Below are positions 26,808 through 36,333 of a DNA stretch of 64,000 bases, piece after piece. The position numbers and the translations under genes are program-made. The number at the start of each line of letters is the position of its first letter. The stretch's first letter is position 1. The notes under the pieces were generated by a model. The model was not told the origin of the DNA. It saw only the letters and a list, made by a program, of their open reading frames with translations, and searched no databases. The stretch is from Bacillus andreraoultii (GTDB lineage: Bacteria > Bacillota > Bacilli > Bacillales > Caldibacillaceae): contig NZ_LN868937.1 of the NCBI RefSeq assembly GCF_001244735.1, positions 2,221,954 through 2,285,953 on the forward strand, read 5' to 3'.

Positions 26808-27251
26808 TTATTTGCCTATTTCCAACGCTTTTGTAAGCATTGATTTTGATGCATTAAAAACAGTTACATTCGCTTCATAGGACCTCGTTGCGCTTATAAG
26901 ATCAACCATTTCACGTAATGGATCAACATTTGGCATCTGTACATAGCCATCTTCATTAGCATCCGGATGCTCCGGGTTGTAAACGAGTTGAAATGGACTT
27001 TGATCTTCTGTAATTTTTGTAACTTTCACTCCAGAACCAACGGAAGCTTTGTTTATCGATTGATTTAATATACTTGAAAATTGTTCACCTTTTGGTTCCA
27101 GCACTACTGATTTACGGCGATATGGAACCCATTGTCCATCAATAAATTTCCCTCTTGTAGAATCAGCATTTGCTACGTTGGATGAAATTACATCCATTCT
27201 CAATCTTTGTGCAGTAAGTGCGCTAGCAGAAATATTCAAATTCGAAAACAA
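26808..27251 (-). CDS. flgC: Flagellar basal-body rod protein FlgC
   Basis: A 147-residue proximal rod protein. N-terminal motif SALTAQRLRMDVISSNVANADST and C-terminal YVQMPNVDPLREMVDLISATRSYEANVTVFNASKSML are the FlgC hallmarks. The start is a TTG nine bases after GGAGG, only 2 bp beyond the flgB stop. No signal peptide; exported by the type III gate. Confidence 0.97.
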   Translation of the reverse strand: MFSNLNISASALTAQRLRMDVISSNVANADSTRGKFIDGQWVPYRRKSVVLEPKGEQFSSILNQSINKASVGSGVKVTKITEDQSPFQLVYNPEHPDANEDGYVQMPNVDPLREMVDLISATRSYEANVTVFNASKSMLTKALEIGK

Positions 27252-27253
27252 TA

Positions 27254-27649
27254 TTATTTACCTCCCTTAATTACAGATTGGAGTGTTTGAAATTTTCCAC
27301 TTATCTGTTCAACTAGTGCATTGTAATAAATTTGGTTTTCAGCCATTTTTGCCATTTCTTGATCCGTATCTACTCCGTTACTGCTTTCATTATATCGAGT
27401 ATCATTCTTTACAATTTTTACATATTCACTACTTGAAGAGGAAAATGGAATATTTTTCTTATTTGTCATTTTTGCTGTCACTTGCTCGTCAATTTCTTTA
27501 TTTAATATCGTTTTAAAAGGCATAACTTCTTTCGATTTATAGTTTGGAGTATCCACATTTGCAATGTTTTGTGAAATAACTTGTTGTTTAGTCGAAGAGT
27601 AATCTAAAGCCTTTTCCAACATATCAATTGTATTAGAGAAAATTTTCAC
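27254..27649 (-). CDS. flgB: Flagellar basal-body rod protein FlgB
   Basis: A 131-residue proximal rod protein and first gene of the fla/che operon. The N-terminus has the rod motif QQVISQNIANVDTPNYKSKEV and the C-terminus has NGVDTDQEMAKMAENQIYYNALVEQISGKFQTL. The start is a GTG nine bases after AAGGAG. A 409-bp non-coding stretch separates it from codY and should contain the operon promoter(s); candidate elements are listed separately. Confidence 0.97.
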   Translation of the reverse strand: MKIFSNTIDMLEKALDYSSTKQQVISQNIANVDTPNYKSKEVMPFKTILNKEIDEQVTAKMTNKKNIPFSSSSSEYVKIVKNDTRYNESSNGVDTDQEMAKMAENQIYYNALVEQISGKFQTLQSVIKGGK

Positions 27650-27723
27650 TTTACTCTACTCCTTATCATCTGATGACAAATTCTACTAAAATACGACAAA
27701 ATTTAAGTTTCTTTTACTATTGT

Positions 27724-27749
27724 AAATCGGAACTAGGATAATGTCTATA
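27724..27749 (-). promoter_or_regulatory. Candidate SigD promoter for the fla/che operon
   Basis: On the minus strand TATA (27746-27749) and TCCGATTT (27724-27731) are spaced by 14 bp, resembling the SigD consensus TAAA-N15-GCCGATAT. It would start transcription about 70 bp before flgB. Both boxes are imperfect, so this is a weak candidate. Confidence 0.3.
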
Positions 27750-27766
27750 AATCATCCTATTTTTTT
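27734..27766 (+). terminator. Hairpin with T-run facing the plus strand, upstream of flgB
   Basis: TAGGATAAT (27734-27742) pairs with ATCATCCTA (27751-27759), nine base pairs with one G-T, and is followed on the plus strand by seven T. It has the form of an intrinsic terminator for transcripts antisense to the fla/che leader; on the minus strand it would be a leader hairpin. Confidence 0.4.
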
Positions 27767-27803
27767 CATAGGTAATTATCCCCGTTTTTCCCTTTTAACA
27801 TAG

Positions 27804-27841
27804 AAAAAAAATGTCACTACCTAAAGAAAAGATGACATTTT
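27804..27841 (-). terminator. AT-rich terminator-like hairpin between codY and flgB
   Basis: AAAATGTCA and TGACATTTT (27807-27815 and 27833-27841) form a 9-bp stem with a 17-nt loop, followed on the minus strand by a run of T. Low GC content makes it a weak terminator; it could limit readthrough from codY into fla/che. Confidence 0.4.
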
Positions 27842-27993
27842 AACTATATATTCGACATTTTTCGTTAAACCCCTTTTTAATTCGACATATTTTTTGTTTT
27901 ATGACAAAAAGAAGACTCAGGGCTAGAACTTTTAAGCAACCAAGAGCCGTAGTAGTGCTTATTCGTATAGAAGAATTTATATGATCCCAGTAC

Positions 27994-28043
27994 AAAAAAA
28001 CAGTTCAACCGGACAAATCAGAATCGATTCGTCGGTTGAACTG
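27994..28043 (-). terminator. Intrinsic terminator of the xerC-hslVU-codY operon
   Basis: CAGTTCAACCG (28001-28011) and CGGTTGAACTG (28033-28043) form a perfect 11-bp stem, followed on the minus strand by seven T (27994-28000). It starts 15 bp after the codY stop. Confidence 0.9.
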
Positions 28044-28058
28044 CTTCGTTGTCACTTA

Positions 28059-28835
28059 TTAAGATTTTACTTTTTCAAGTTCTTCTAAAAATTTATCATT
28101 TAAAACTTTAATGAATGTACCTTTCATACCTAATGAGCGTGATTCAATAACTCCTGCACTTTCTAACTTTCTTAATGCGTTTACGATAACAGAACGGGTA
28201 ATTCCAACTCTGTCTGCAATTTTAGAAGCAACAAGTAGTCCTTCTTTACCATTTAATTCTTCAAAAATGTGTTCAATTGCTTCTAATTCACTATAAGATA
28301 GCGAGCTAATGGCCATTTGCACAACAGCTTTACTACGAGCTTCTTCTTCAATTTCTTCTGATTTTTCACGTAAAATCTCCATTCCAACAACTGTTGCACC
28401 ATATTCAGCAAGAATTAAATCATCATTATTGAATTCTTGACCTAAACGAGAAAGAATTAATGTACCAAGTCGCTCACCACCGCCATTGATCGGTACAATC
28501 GTTGTTAAACCATTGTCGAATAAATCTTTATTTTCAATCGGGAAAGCTGTATATTCACTATTCACATCAAGGTTAGCCGTTGTTTCTGAAACGCTAAACA
28601 AACCCTTTGTATATTCTTCTGGAAATTGTCGATCTTCCAACATTTGTTTCATACGATCGTTTTCTATTTGTTGAGTGATTGCATAACCTAGTAATTTTCC
28701 TCTTCTACTTACAACAAATACATTCGCATCAATAACTTCACATAATGTTTCTGACATTTCTTTAAAATTCACTGGTTTTGCACCTGTGTTTTGCAACATT
28801 GCATTAATTTTTCTTGTTCTAATTAATAATTCCAT
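28059..28835 (-). CDS. codY: GTP/branched-chain amino acid-sensing global regulator CodY
   Basis: A 258-residue transcription factor that represses stationary-phase, amino-acid and motility genes when GTP and branched-chain amino acids are abundant. The N-terminal GAF domain starts [15 protein letters not shown] and contains [24 protein letters not shown]. The C-terminal winged helix shows [38 protein letters not shown], the recognition region. Length is 1 short of B. subtilis (259). It is last in the operon with xerC-hslV-hslU and lies just upstream of fla/che, which CodY represses in B. subtilis. Confidence 0.98.
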   Translation of the reverse strand: MELLIRTRKINAMLQNTGAKPVNFKEMSETLCEVIDANVFVVSRRGKLLGYAITQQIENDRMKQMLEDRQFPEEYTKGLFSVSETTANLDVNSEYTAFPIENKDLFDNGLTTIVPINGGGERLGTLILSRLGQEFNNDDLILAEYGATVVGMEILREKSEEIEEEARSKAVVQMAISSLSYSELEAIEHIFEELNGKEGLLVASKIADRVGITRSVIVNALRKLESAGVIESRSLGMKGTFIKVLNDKFLEELEKVKS

Positions 28836-28914
28836 TGATATTTCCTCCTAATTTTTCTTTTACTTTATTTAGTAGTACGTATTGCAAAGTCGCTATGCAA
28901 TTGGATCAAGGTCA

Positions 28915-30330
28915 TCATAGAATAAAACGACTTAAATCTTTATCCTGTACAATTTCACCTAGTTTTTCATTTACGTATTGTGCATTTATTACAATGGTTT
29001 TCATAGAAATATCTGGTGCCTCAAAAGAGAGATCTTCAAGTAATTTTTCCATGATTGTATGTAACCTTCTTGCTCCAATATTATCTGTGTTTTGATTTAC
29101 TTCAAAGGCAACTTCAGCAATCCTATGAATAGCATCGTCTGAAAATTCTATTTTTATACCTTCTGTTTCTAATAAAGCTACATATTGTTTAATTATTGCG
29201 TTATCTGGCTCAATTAATATTCTGACAAAATCTTCTATTTGCAGTTTTTTCAATTCCACTCGAATCGGAAATCTACCTTGTAGCTCTGGTATTAAGTCAG
29301 AAGGTTTTGCCATATGAAAAGCCCCGGCAGCAATGAACAATATGTGATCCGTTTTTACTGGTCCATATTTCGTAACAATTGTAGAACCTTCTACGACTGG
29401 TAAGATGTCTCTTTGTACACCTTCTCTTGAAACATCAGCAGAGTTATTTGTGTTTTTACTAGCAATTTTGTCAATTTCATCAATAAAAATAATCCCGTTT
29501 TGTTCGGCACGATAAATGGCATCTTGAATTACTTCATCCATATCGATAAGTTTATTTGCCTCTTCATTAACAAGAATTATTCTAGCATCTTTCACAGGAA
29601 GTTTTCGTTTCTTTTTCTTCTTAGGAAGTAAGTTACTAAGCGCATCCTGCATATTCATACCCATTTGTTCAATTCCTGTTCCTTGAAACATATCAAACAT
29701 TGATGGTTGTTGTTCCTCAATTTCAATTGTTAAAATTTCATTTTCTAACTCTCCACTAGCTAATTGTTCGCGGATCAGTTCTCTCTTTTTCGCTTTGTTT
29801 AGATCTTCTTGTTCTGTTACATTTTGTTCTTCTTGAGTAGGTTGAGTATTTCCAAACAACATTTCAAATGGGTTTTTAAAATTTGTTTGCTTTTGACTAG
29901 ATGGAACTAAAAGCTCAACAATTCTTTTGTTAGCATTTTCTTCAGCTTTTTCTTTAACAGCGGCCATTTTTTCGTTCTTCACGAGTCGTACACTCGTTTC
30001 TACGAGGTCACGAACCATTGATTCAACATCACGACCAACATAACCTACTTCGGTGAATTTTGTTGCCTCTACTTTGATAAAAGGTGCATTTACTAATTTC
30101 GCAATTCTTCTTGCAATTTCAGTTTTCCCAACACCAGTTGGACCAATCATTAAGATGTTTTTAGGGATAATTTCATCGCGAATCTTTTCAGGTAATAAGC
30201 TTCTTCTATATCGATTACGCAGAGCAATAGCTACAGCCCGCTTAGCTGAATTTTGACCTACGATAAACTGATCTAGTCGTTCTACAATTTGCCGCGGAGT
30301 AATATTTAAACTCAAATCATTTCTACCCAT
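28915..30330 (-). CDS. hslU: ATP-dependent protease unfoldase HslU (ClpY/CodX)
   Basis: A 471-residue AAA+ unfoldase that feeds substrates to HslV. Walker A is [18 protein letters not shown]; the pore-loop region [15 protein letters not shown] follows. The inserted I-domain is Glu/Lys-rich (about residues 110-240), Walker B is [12 protein letters not shown], and the C-terminal [18 protein letters not shown] segment carries the arginine region, ending in the hydrophobic tail LSRFIL that docks into HslV. The ATG at 30330 is eight bases after GAAGGAG. Confidence 0.97.
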   Translation of the reverse strand: MGRNDLSLNITPRQIVERLDQFIVGQNSAKRAVAIALRNRYRRSLLPEKIRDEIIPKNILMIGPTGVGKTEIARRIAKLVNAPFIKVEATKFTEVGYVGRDVESMVRDLVETSVRLVKNEKMAAVKEKAEENANKRIVELLVPSSQKQTNFKNPFEMLFGNTQPTQEEQNVTEQEDLNKAKKRELIREQLASGELENEILTIEIEEQQPSMFDMFQGTGIEQMGMNMQDALSNLLPKKKKKRKLPVKDARIILVNEEANKLIDMDEVIQDAIYRAEQNGIIFIDEIDKIASKNTNNSADVSREGVQRDILPVVEGSTIVTKYGPVKTDHILFIAAGAFHMAKPSDLIPELQGRFPIRVELKKLQIEDFVRILIEPDNAIIKQYVALLETEGIKIEFSDDAIHRIAEVAFEVNQNTDNIGARRLHTIMEKLLEDLSFEAPDISMKTIVINAQYVNEKLGEIVQDKDLSRFIL

Positions 30331-30374
30331 ACCTTCCACTCCTTCAAACTGAGCTTTCGTAATCTATTCAACCG

Positions 30375-30917
30375 CTATATTTCTTCAACAAGAATATTTT
30401 CATTAGTGAATACACAAATATTGGCTGCTATCTCTAATGAAGCTTTAGCAATTTCTTTAGCGGATATATGTTCACCTGCAAATTGCTTTAATGCTCTACC
30501 AGCCGCTAAAGCAAAATTGCCACCTGAACCAATTGCTAATATATCATCATCAGGTTCGATTACTTCCCCAGTTCCCGATATTAATAGCATTTCCCGCTCA
30601 TCCATAACAATGAGCATTGCTTCTAGTTTTCTTAACACTCGATCACTTCGCCAAAGTTTCGCCAACTCTACTGCTGCTCTTTGCAAATTTCCATTGTATT
30701 GCTCTAATTTTCCTTCAAACATTTCAAATAAGGTAAACGCGTCAGCAACAGATCCTGCAAATCCAGCTAAAACTTTCCCATTAAAAAGTCTACGTACTTT
30801 TCTTGCGGTATGTTTCATCACGACAGAATTTCCTAACGTGACTTGACCATCTCCCGCCATTGCACCTTTTCCGTTATGACGAACAGCAAAAATAGTTGTT
30901 GCATGAAATTGTTCCAC
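30375..30917 (-). CDS. hslV: ATP-dependent protease peptidase subunit HslV (ClpQ/CodW)
   Basis: A 180-residue proteasome-beta-like peptidase. It starts at a GTG eight bases after AGGAG with the sequence [16 protein letters not shown]. The TTI motif aligns with the catalytic Thr-Thr-Ile of E. coli HslV. B. subtilis CodW (MSSFHATT) was reported to use an N-terminal Ser exposed by Met removal, but residue 2 here is Glu. The core [28 protein letters not shown] and [16 protein letters not shown] is well conserved. hslU follows after 44 bp. Confidence 0.97.
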   Translation of the reverse strand: MEQFHATTIFAVRHNGKGAMAGDGQVTLGNSVVMKHTARKVRRLFNGKVLAGFAGSVADAFTLFEMFEGKLEQYNGNLQRAAVELAKLWRSDRVLRKLEAMLIVMDEREMLLISGTGEVIEPDDDILAIGSGGNFALAAGRALKQFAGEHISAKEIAKASLEIAANICVFTNENILVEEI

Positions 30918-30935
30918 TCACGACACTCCTTTAAC

Positions 30936-31832
30936 TCAAGCACGTGGATGATGTGCAAGATACGTCTTTTTTAAATGTTCTTTTGTTACATGTGTATATT
31001 CTTGAGTTGATGAAATTGATGAATGTCCTAGTAATTCTTGAACAGAACGCAAATCGGCGCCATTATTTAACATATGGGTAGCAAATGAATGTCTTATCAT
31101 ATGTGGGTGTAAATGCTTCATTTCTCCTGCATTTCGAATCATTTCGTCAAAGATATACCGAATTCCCCTTGCAGTTAAGGGCATTCCTCTTTGATTTACA
31201 AAAAGAAAAGGATGTTCATGTTTTCCTAGTAGTTTTTTACGGCCATCTTCTATGTATACGTGCAGCGCTTTTTTGGCAAGTTTCCCATAAGGAACATAGC
31301 GTTCCTTCTTTCCTTTACCTTTAACTAGCAGTATCGATAATTGGCTGTCTAAATCACCCAATTGAATCTGTACACACTCACTAACGCGAATACCAGTAGC
31401 ATACATTAACTCTAATATGGCCATATTTCTTTGACCCGCTGGAGTTGAAGTGTCAATTGACTCAAATAGAGATTGTAGTTCCTCTTCATAAAAAAACTCA
31501 GGAAGTTTCTTTTCCTTTTTCGGCATAGAAACGTGAGCAAATGGATTGGCTTGAACATAGGACTCTCTCAATAAAAACTTATAAAGAGAACGTATACTAG
31601 AAATCCTTCTTGAAATTGATTTTTTGGCGTATCCTTCTTCATAAAGTTTTGTCAAGTAAAGTCGTGCATCTTGATGTGTCACTTGATCTAAGGTTGGGAT
31701 CATTTGCTCATTCATGAACATAAAAAAACTTAATAAATCCCGTGAATAGCTGTCAACTGTCAATTGTGAATAATTTTTCTCCAATTGCAAGTACTCTACA
31801 AATTCCTGTAACAGTTGTTTACCATTTTCCAT
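30936..31832 (-). CDS. xerC: Tyrosine recombinase XerC (CodV)
   Basis: A 298-residue site-specific recombinase that, with XerD (RipX), resolves chromosome dimers at dif. N-terminal SAM-like core-binding domain (LQEFVEYLQLEKNYSQLTVDSY); catalytic domain with Arg in YATGIRVSEC, the Lys-containing VKGKGKKERYVP strand, HxxR in HMIRHSFATHML, His in LLGHSSISSTQ and the nucleophilic Tyr in EYTHV. The ATG at 31832 lies six bases after AGAGGTG. It is first in the operon with hslVU and codY, as in B. subtilis, where it is codV. Confidence 0.97.
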   Translation of the reverse strand: MENGKQLLQEFVEYLQLEKNYSQLTVDSYSRDLLSFFMFMNEQMIPTLDQVTHQDARLYLTKLYEEGYAKKSISRRISSIRSLYKFLLRESYVQANPFAHVSMPKKEKKLPEFFYEEELQSLFESIDTSTPAGQRNMAILELMYATGIRVSECVQIQLGDLDSQLSILLVKGKGKKERYVPYGKLAKKALHVYIEDGRKKLLGKHEHPFLFVNQRGMPLTARGIRYIFDEMIRNAGEMKHLHPHMIRHSFATHMLNNGADLRSVQELLGHSSISSTQEYTHVTKEHLKKTYLAHHPRA

Positions 31833-32134
31833 CTTAATCACCTCTTTAGATGGCTAATAAATAATAACATAAATTTTCGAATATTGCAATGGAAGTTCAT
31901 AATTAATTCACAAATTTCTGAAAAGGTTGGGATTTCCTTGTTACCTGCTAAAAACTAAGTCAACTGTAACAACCCACATCTATCCCTTTAAAACTTTATT
32001 ATCACGCAACATTGAACATTATTACACAACTATCTATATTTTGTCCATAAAAAAAATCTCTAATAACCTCTATATTTTGAAAGTTTTTTAAAAAAGTTTA
32101 AATTCATTCACAAAAAAGAAGAGTGAGGAAAGAC
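31833..32134. other. Non-coding region between topA and xerC, at the position of trmFO in B. subtilis
   Basis: 302 bp of AT-rich sequence with no supportable gene. It contains the topA terminator at the high-coordinate end and a good SigA promoter at the low end. In B. subtilis trmFO (gid) lies here; I see no trace of it. Confidence 0.8.
31861..31889 (-). promoter_or_regulatory. SigA promoter of xerC-hslV-hslU-codY
   Basis: Minus strand: -35 TTGCAA (31884-31889), 17-bp spacer, -10 TATTAT (31861-31866). It lies 29 bp upstream of the xerC ATG. Confidence 0.8.
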
Positions 32135-32142
32135 TCACTCTT
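32112..32142 (-). terminator. Intrinsic terminator of topA
   Basis: AAGAGTGAG (32119-32127) pairs with CTCACTCTT (32134-32142) with a six-base loop, followed on the minus strand by six T within CTTTTTTG. The upstream arm overlaps the topA stop codon. Confidence 0.88.
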
Positions 32143-34210
32143 GTGGCTGCTCTTTATAATCACAGCTTGAACATTGTATTTGTACACCTTTTTTAATTTT
32201 CTTCTCTACCAACATATCTCCGCACTTTGGACAAGGTCTGGAAATTGGTTTATCCCATGATAGAAAATCACATTCTGGATAACGACTACAGCCGTAGAAT
32301 ATTCGATTTTTTTTGCTTTTCCTCTCAACTACTTGACCTTGTTTACACTTTGGACAAGTGACTCCAATTTCTTTTACAATCGCCTTCGTATTCCGACAAT
32401 CTGGAAAGTTACTACAAGCCATAAATTTACCAAAACGACCCATTTTAATCACCATCGGACTTCCACAATTTTCGCAATCCTCTCCAGCATACTCATCTTT
32501 AATTTCTACTTTTTCCATTTCCACTTCGGCTTTTTCTAAGTATACTTTAAAGTCTTGGTAAAATTTATCGATGACTTTTATCCAAGCAATTTTTCCTTCC
32601 TCAATTTCATCTAGTTCTTTTTCCATATTTGCAGTAAACTCGACATTGATAATTTCTGGGAAAAATTCAGATATTAATTCTATTACAATTTCACCTAACT
32701 CTGTTGGAACAAATCTTTTATTTTCAAGTGCCACATATCCCCTCTTTTGTATCGTATCTAATGTCGGTGCATATGTGGAAGGACGACCAATACCAAGTTC
32801 TTCTAGAGTTTTCACCAATCTTGCTTCTGAATATCTTGGCGGTGGCTGGGTAAAATGTTGCTTTGGTTCAATATCTTTCCCTAGTATAGTCTCTCCTTCT
32901 TGTAAATCAGGGAGAATGACATCCTTTGACTCTTTTTGGTCATCAGAGCTCTCTACATATACTTTCATAAACCCATGAAATTTTATCTTTGAACCATTTG
33001 CGCGAAATATAACGGGTCCATTTTTTAAATCTACAGTCATTGTATCCATTATTGCTGGAGACATTTGACTAGCTATAAAACGTTCCCAAATTAATTTATA
33101 TAATTTGTATTGATCTCTTGATAAGTATTCTTTTATACTATTCGGCGTTCGAACTGCACTAGTTGGTCGAATCGCTTCATGGGCATCTTGAACTTTTCCT
33201 TGTTTTCTACCTTTCAACACTACTTGCTCAGCAAATTTAGCTCCGTATTCCTGGGTAATAAACTCTTTTGCCTCTTGTTGAGCAGTTTCTGAAATGCGTG
33301 TTGAATCCGTTCTCATATACGTAATTAAACCAACTGTCCCACTTTTCCCTAAATCGATTCCTTCATATAATTGCTGAGCAATCATCATTGTTTTTCTCGC
33401 ACGAAAGTTTAGCTTTCTAGCTGCCTCTTGTTGTAGTGATGATGTCGTGAATGGTGGTGCTGGGTTACGTTTTCTTTCTTTATTTGTAATGGATTGGACT
33501 GTAAAATGGTCATTTTCCATTTTTGCTAAAACAGCATTTACTTCTTTTTCAGATTTCAGTTCTACTTTTTCGTTTTCTAAACTAAAAAATTGAGCAGGGA
33601 AAATAACATCTTTGTAATTGAATTGTCCTGATATTGTCCAATACTCTTCAGGTATAAACCCTTTTATTTCATTTTCTCTATCAATAATTAGTTTTACTGC
33701 TACAGATTGTACACGTCCAGCACTTAGTCCTTTTTTAACCTTTTTCCATAAGATTGGACTAATTTTATACCCGACAAGTCGATCAAGAATTCGTCTCGCT
33801 TGTTGGGCGTCCACTAAGTCCATATTAATCGGCCTTGGATGCTTAAACGATTCTTTTATTGCATCTTTTGTAATTTCATTAAAAACTACACGGCAGTCTG
33901 AAGTTATATCTAAATCTAACGTATTTGCCAAATGCCATGCAATTGCTTCCCCTTCACGATCGGGGTCAGCTGCTAAATATATTTTTTTCGCTTTTTTAGC
34001 TGCTGTTCTTAATTCTTTTAATACCGGTCCTTTTCCACGAATCGTTATATATTTTGGTTCGTAATTATTATCAACATCAACGCCGGTTTGACTTTTTGGC
34101 AGATCTCTCACATGCCCCATTGAAGCTTTTACTTTATATTTTTTTCCTAAATACTTTTCAATTGTTTTTGCTTTTGCCGGTGATTCAACTATTACTAAGT
34201 AATCTGACAT
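32135..34210 (-). CDS. topA: DNA topoisomerase I TopA
   Basis: A 691-residue type IA topoisomerase relaxing negative supercoils. TOPRIM domain at the N-terminus ([35 protein letters not shown]), active-site Tyr298 in [14 protein letters not shown], and three C-terminal zinc-binding four-Cys modules (CENCGSP...[15 protein letters not shown]...CSRYPEC, CPKCGDM...CSSC). Length equals B. subtilis TopA (691). It is preceded by its own promoter and followed by a terminator. It lies between dprA and xerC. Confidence 0.98.
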   Translation of the reverse strand: MSDYLVIVESPAKAKTIEKYLGKKYKVKASMGHVRDLPKSQTGVDVDNNYEPKYITIRGKGPVLKELRTAAKKAKKIYLAADPDREGEAIAWHLANTLDLDITSDCRVVFNEITKDAIKESFKHPRPINMDLVDAQQARRILDRLVGYKISPILWKKVKKGLSAGRVQSVAVKLIIDRENEIKGFIPEEYWTISGQFNYKDVIFPAQFFSLENEKVELKSEKEVNAVLAKMENDHFTVQSITNKERKRNPAPPFTTSSLQQEAARKLNFRARKTMMIAQQLYEGIDLGKSGTVGLITYMRTDSTRISETAQQEAKEFITQEYGAKFAEQVVLKGRKQGKVQDAHEAIRPTSAVRTPNSIKEYLSRDQYKLYKLIWERFIASQMSPAIMDTMTVDLKNGPVIFRANGSKIKFHGFMKVYVESSDDQKESKDVILPDLQEGETILGKDIEPKQHFTQPPPRYSEARLVKTLEELGIGRPSTYAPTLDTIQKRGYVALENKRFVPTELGEIVIELISEFFPEIINVEFTANMEKELDEIEEGKIAWIKVIDKFYQDFKVYLEKAEVEMEKVEIKDEYAGEDCENCGSPMVIKMGRFGKFMACSNFPDCRNTKAIVKEIGVTCPKCKQGQVVERKSKKNRIFYGCSRYPECDFLSWDKPISRPCPKCGDMLVEKKIKKGVQIQCSSCDYKEQPQE

Positions 34211-34317
34211 ATATATCCTCCTTAGAGGTTTCCATTTTCACACTTTTTTAGAAACTTCTGTCATTCATTTTACTTCTATTATTAGAGGTAGTTATTCTAA
34301 ATGTAAACTATCACTAA

Positions 34318-34346
34318 TTATTAAAGATATTTCTATGTTTTGTCAA
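34318..34346 (-). promoter_or_regulatory. SigA promoter of topA
   Basis: Minus strand: consensus -35 TTGACA (34341-34346), 17-bp spacer, -10 TAATAA (34318-34323). It lies about 108 bp before the topA ATG. Confidence 0.72.
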
Positions 34347-34413
34347 CAAGAAAGTAAATTATAAGTATAAAAAGACTTATTTATACGTTTATTTTTTGGT
34401 TAATAAAACAGTA

Positions 34414-35295
34414 TTACCACTCATTAGGCAGTTCTGATAAAATATCATTACCATCTAAAACTAATTTTGCTCCTTCTTGGATTAGTTTATTTGTTCCTCT
34501 TGAAGTTGATGATAAAATAGGGCCTGGTACAGCAAACACTTCTCGGCCTTCTTCAAGAGCTAATTGTGCTGTAATTAATGAACCACTTTTTTCCATCGCC
34601 TCAATAACTACCGTCCCAAGTGATAAGCCACTAATAATTCGATTTCTTGAAGGAAAATATGATCTATGGGGCTTTACATAAGGTGGATATTCCGTTAATA
34701 ACAAATGATTTTTACTTATTTCCGTTGCAATATCAGTATGTTCCTTTGGATATATATGATGAAAACCTCCACCTAGTACAGCTACTGTTTTCCCATTCGA
34801 ATGAATGGACGATAAATGTGCTTCATAATCTATTCCCTTAGCCAATCCACTAACAATAATATAGTTGTTTTTTACAAGTTGGGGGACAAGTTTACGAACA
34901 ACATGAATACCATAGTCAGTGGGAGTTCTCGTTCCAACAATTGCAATCATTTTACGATTTAGTATCCCGAGGTCACCTTGATAGTATAAAACTGGTGGTG
35001 GTAAATAAATATTTTTCAATATAAAAGGATACTCTTTATCTACTATAGTTATGACGAAAATCTGTTTTTTATTATATTCGGATAAAGTTTCATGTACAGA
35101 TTTATTGTGGAGGTCGTTATAAAAAGTATTTAGAAAACGTGGGGATATATGAAATTGTTCCTGTAATTTTTGGGGACTCATACGATATATTGATGATAAA
35201 TCTGGGTCGTATTGTATCATTTTATATAAAGTTTTAACGCCAATACCACGGCATTCATGTAAGTGGATTAACCGCTGTTTCATAGTTAGTGTCAC
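34414..35295 (-). CDS. dprA: DNA-processing protein DprA (Smf)
   Basis: A 293-residue DNA-binding protein that protects incoming single-stranded DNA and loads RecA during transformation. The Rossmann-like DNA_processg_A fold is marked by AIVGTRTPTDYG, IIVSGLAKGIDYEAH, GGGFHHIYPKEH, YPSRNRIISGLS-like sequence and SGSLITAQLALEEGREVFAVPGP. The start is the GTG at 35295, nine bases after GGAG; an ATG four codons later lacks a well-spaced SD. Gene order sucD-dprA-topA is as in B. subtilis. Confidence 0.96.
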   Translation of the reverse strand: MTLTMKQRLIHLHECRGIGVKTLYKMIQYDPDLSSIYRMSPQKLQEQFHISPRFLNTFYNDLHNKSVHETLSEYNKKQIFVITIVDKEYPFILKNIYLPPPVLYYQGDLGILNRKMIAIVGTRTPTDYGIHVVRKLVPQLVKNNYIIVSGLAKGIDYEAHLSSIHSNGKTVAVLGGGFHHIYPKEHTDIATEISKNHLLLTEYPPYVKPHRSYFPSRNRIISGLSLGTVVIEAMEKSGSLITAQLALEEGREVFAVPGPILSSTSRGTNKLIQEGAKLVLDGNDILSELPNEW

Positions 35296-35327
35296 TTAGG
35301 TCAACTCCTATACTATTATATTGGAAG

Positions 35328-35354
35328 AACACCGCAACAATGCGTTACGGTGTT
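35328..35354 (-). terminator. Hairpin after sucD, likely sucCD terminator
   Basis: AACACCGCAAC (35328-35338) and GTTACGGTGTT (35344-35354) form an 11-bp stem with one wobble and a five-base loop. It begins 11 bp after sucD. The following minus-strand sequence is only moderately T-rich, so some readthrough into dprA is possible. Confidence 0.65.
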
Positions 35355-35364
35355 TATATAATAT

Positions 35365-36267
35365 TTAATGTGTTTTACATTTTTCATAAAGACCTTTTTC
35401 TTTTAATACTTTTATTAAAGTTTCTCCTATAACTGATGGTGTATCGGCAACTTGAATCCCGCATTCATTCATAACTTTAATCTTTTCATCAGCTGTACCT
35501 TTACCACCTGAAATAATCGCTCCAGCATGGCCCATTCTTTTTCCTGGAGGAGCCGTACGTCCGCCGATAAAACCAACAACCGGTTTTGTCATGTTATTTT
35601 TTACCCATTCAGCTGCTTCTTCCTCTGCTGTTCCGCCAATTTCACCAATCATAATGACCGCATAAGTTTCTGGATCTTCATTAAAAGCCTGTAAAACATC
35701 GATGAAGTTTGTACCATTTACAGGGTCTCCGCCAATGCCAACAGCTGTTGTCTGACCAATTCCTGCTTGAGTTAGTTGGTGAACCGCCTCGTATGTTAAT
35801 GTACCAGAACGTGATACAACACCGACGTGACCTTTTTTATGAATATATCCAGGCATAATACCAATCTTACATTCGTCTGCAGTTATAACACCAGGACAGT
35901 TCGGACCGACTAATCGTGTTTTTTTACCTTCCATATAACGTTTCACTTTAACCATATCTAAAACAGGAATATGTTCTGTGATACAAATAACAAGGTCTAA
36001 CTCAGCATCAACTGCTTCGATAATTGCATCCGCGGCAAATGGCGCAGGTACATAAATAACAGAAGCCGTTGCACCAGTTGTTTTTACTGCTTCACTGACT
36101 GTATTAAAAACTGGAACTCCTTCGATTTCAGTACCACCTTTACCTGGAGAAGTACCTCCAACAATTTTTGTTCCGTATTCGATCATCTGTTTTGTATGAA
36201 AAAGTGCTGTTTTTCCAGTTATTCCTTGGACGATGACCTTCGTGTCTTTATTTATGAAAACACTCAT
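35365..36267 (-). CDS. sucD: Succinyl-CoA synthetase alpha subunit
   Basis: A 300-residue TCA-cycle enzyme subunit converting succinyl-CoA to succinate with nucleotide triphosphate formation. CoA-binding domain: [22 protein letters not shown] and GTSPGKGG. The ligase domain carries the [11 protein letters not shown] motif, and the phosphorylated His lies in [18 protein letters not shown]. Length matches B. subtilis SucD (300). It follows sucC by 66 bp and forms an alpha2-beta2 enzyme with it. Confidence 0.98.
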   Translation of the reverse strand: MSVFINKDTKVIVQGITGKTALFHTKQMIEYGTKIVGGTSPGKGGTEIEGVPVFNTVSEAVKTTGATASVIYVPAPFAADAIIEAVDAELDLVICITEHIPVLDMVKVKRYMEGKKTRLVGPNCPGVITADECKIGIMPGYIHKKGHVGVVSRSGTLTYEAVHQLTQAGIGQTTAVGIGGDPVNGTNFIDVLQAFNEDPETYAVIMIGEIGGTAEEEAAEWVKNNMTKPVVGFIGGRTAPPGKRMGHAGAIISGGKGTADEKIKVMNECGIQVADTPSVIGETLIKVLKEKGLYEKCKTH

Positions 36268-36333
36268 TGATTTCCCCCACTCTCTTTCATTTGTCCAAAA
36301 TTTATATTTTCATTGATTTATCCTCATATTCAA

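Larger units (their letters stand above)
27650..28058. other. Non-coding region between codY and flgB
   Basis: 409 bp without a supportable gene. On the minus strand it holds, in order of transcription, the codY intrinsic terminator (27994-28043), a GC-richer segment around 27910-27950 that can form a short GGCTC/GAGTC stem followed by a T-rich run, a second AT-rich terminator-like hairpin (27804-27841), a 9-bp hairpin at 27734-27759, and a possible SigD promoter (27724-27749) before the flgB SD. I see no convincing SigA -35/-10 pair. Confidence 0.8.

Noticed and set aside
27670..27710. Possible CodY box upstream of flgB (AATTTTGTCGTATTT-like)
   Set aside because: Only about nine of the fourteen defined positions of AATTTTCNGAAAATT match, which is common by chance in AT-rich DNA.
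30406..30846. Plus-strand open frame of 146 codons opposite hslV
   Set aside because: Complement of conserved hslV codons; no SD and no family pattern. Similar plus-strand frames at 33618-34064, 48767-49219 and 58044-58472 are rejected for the same reason.
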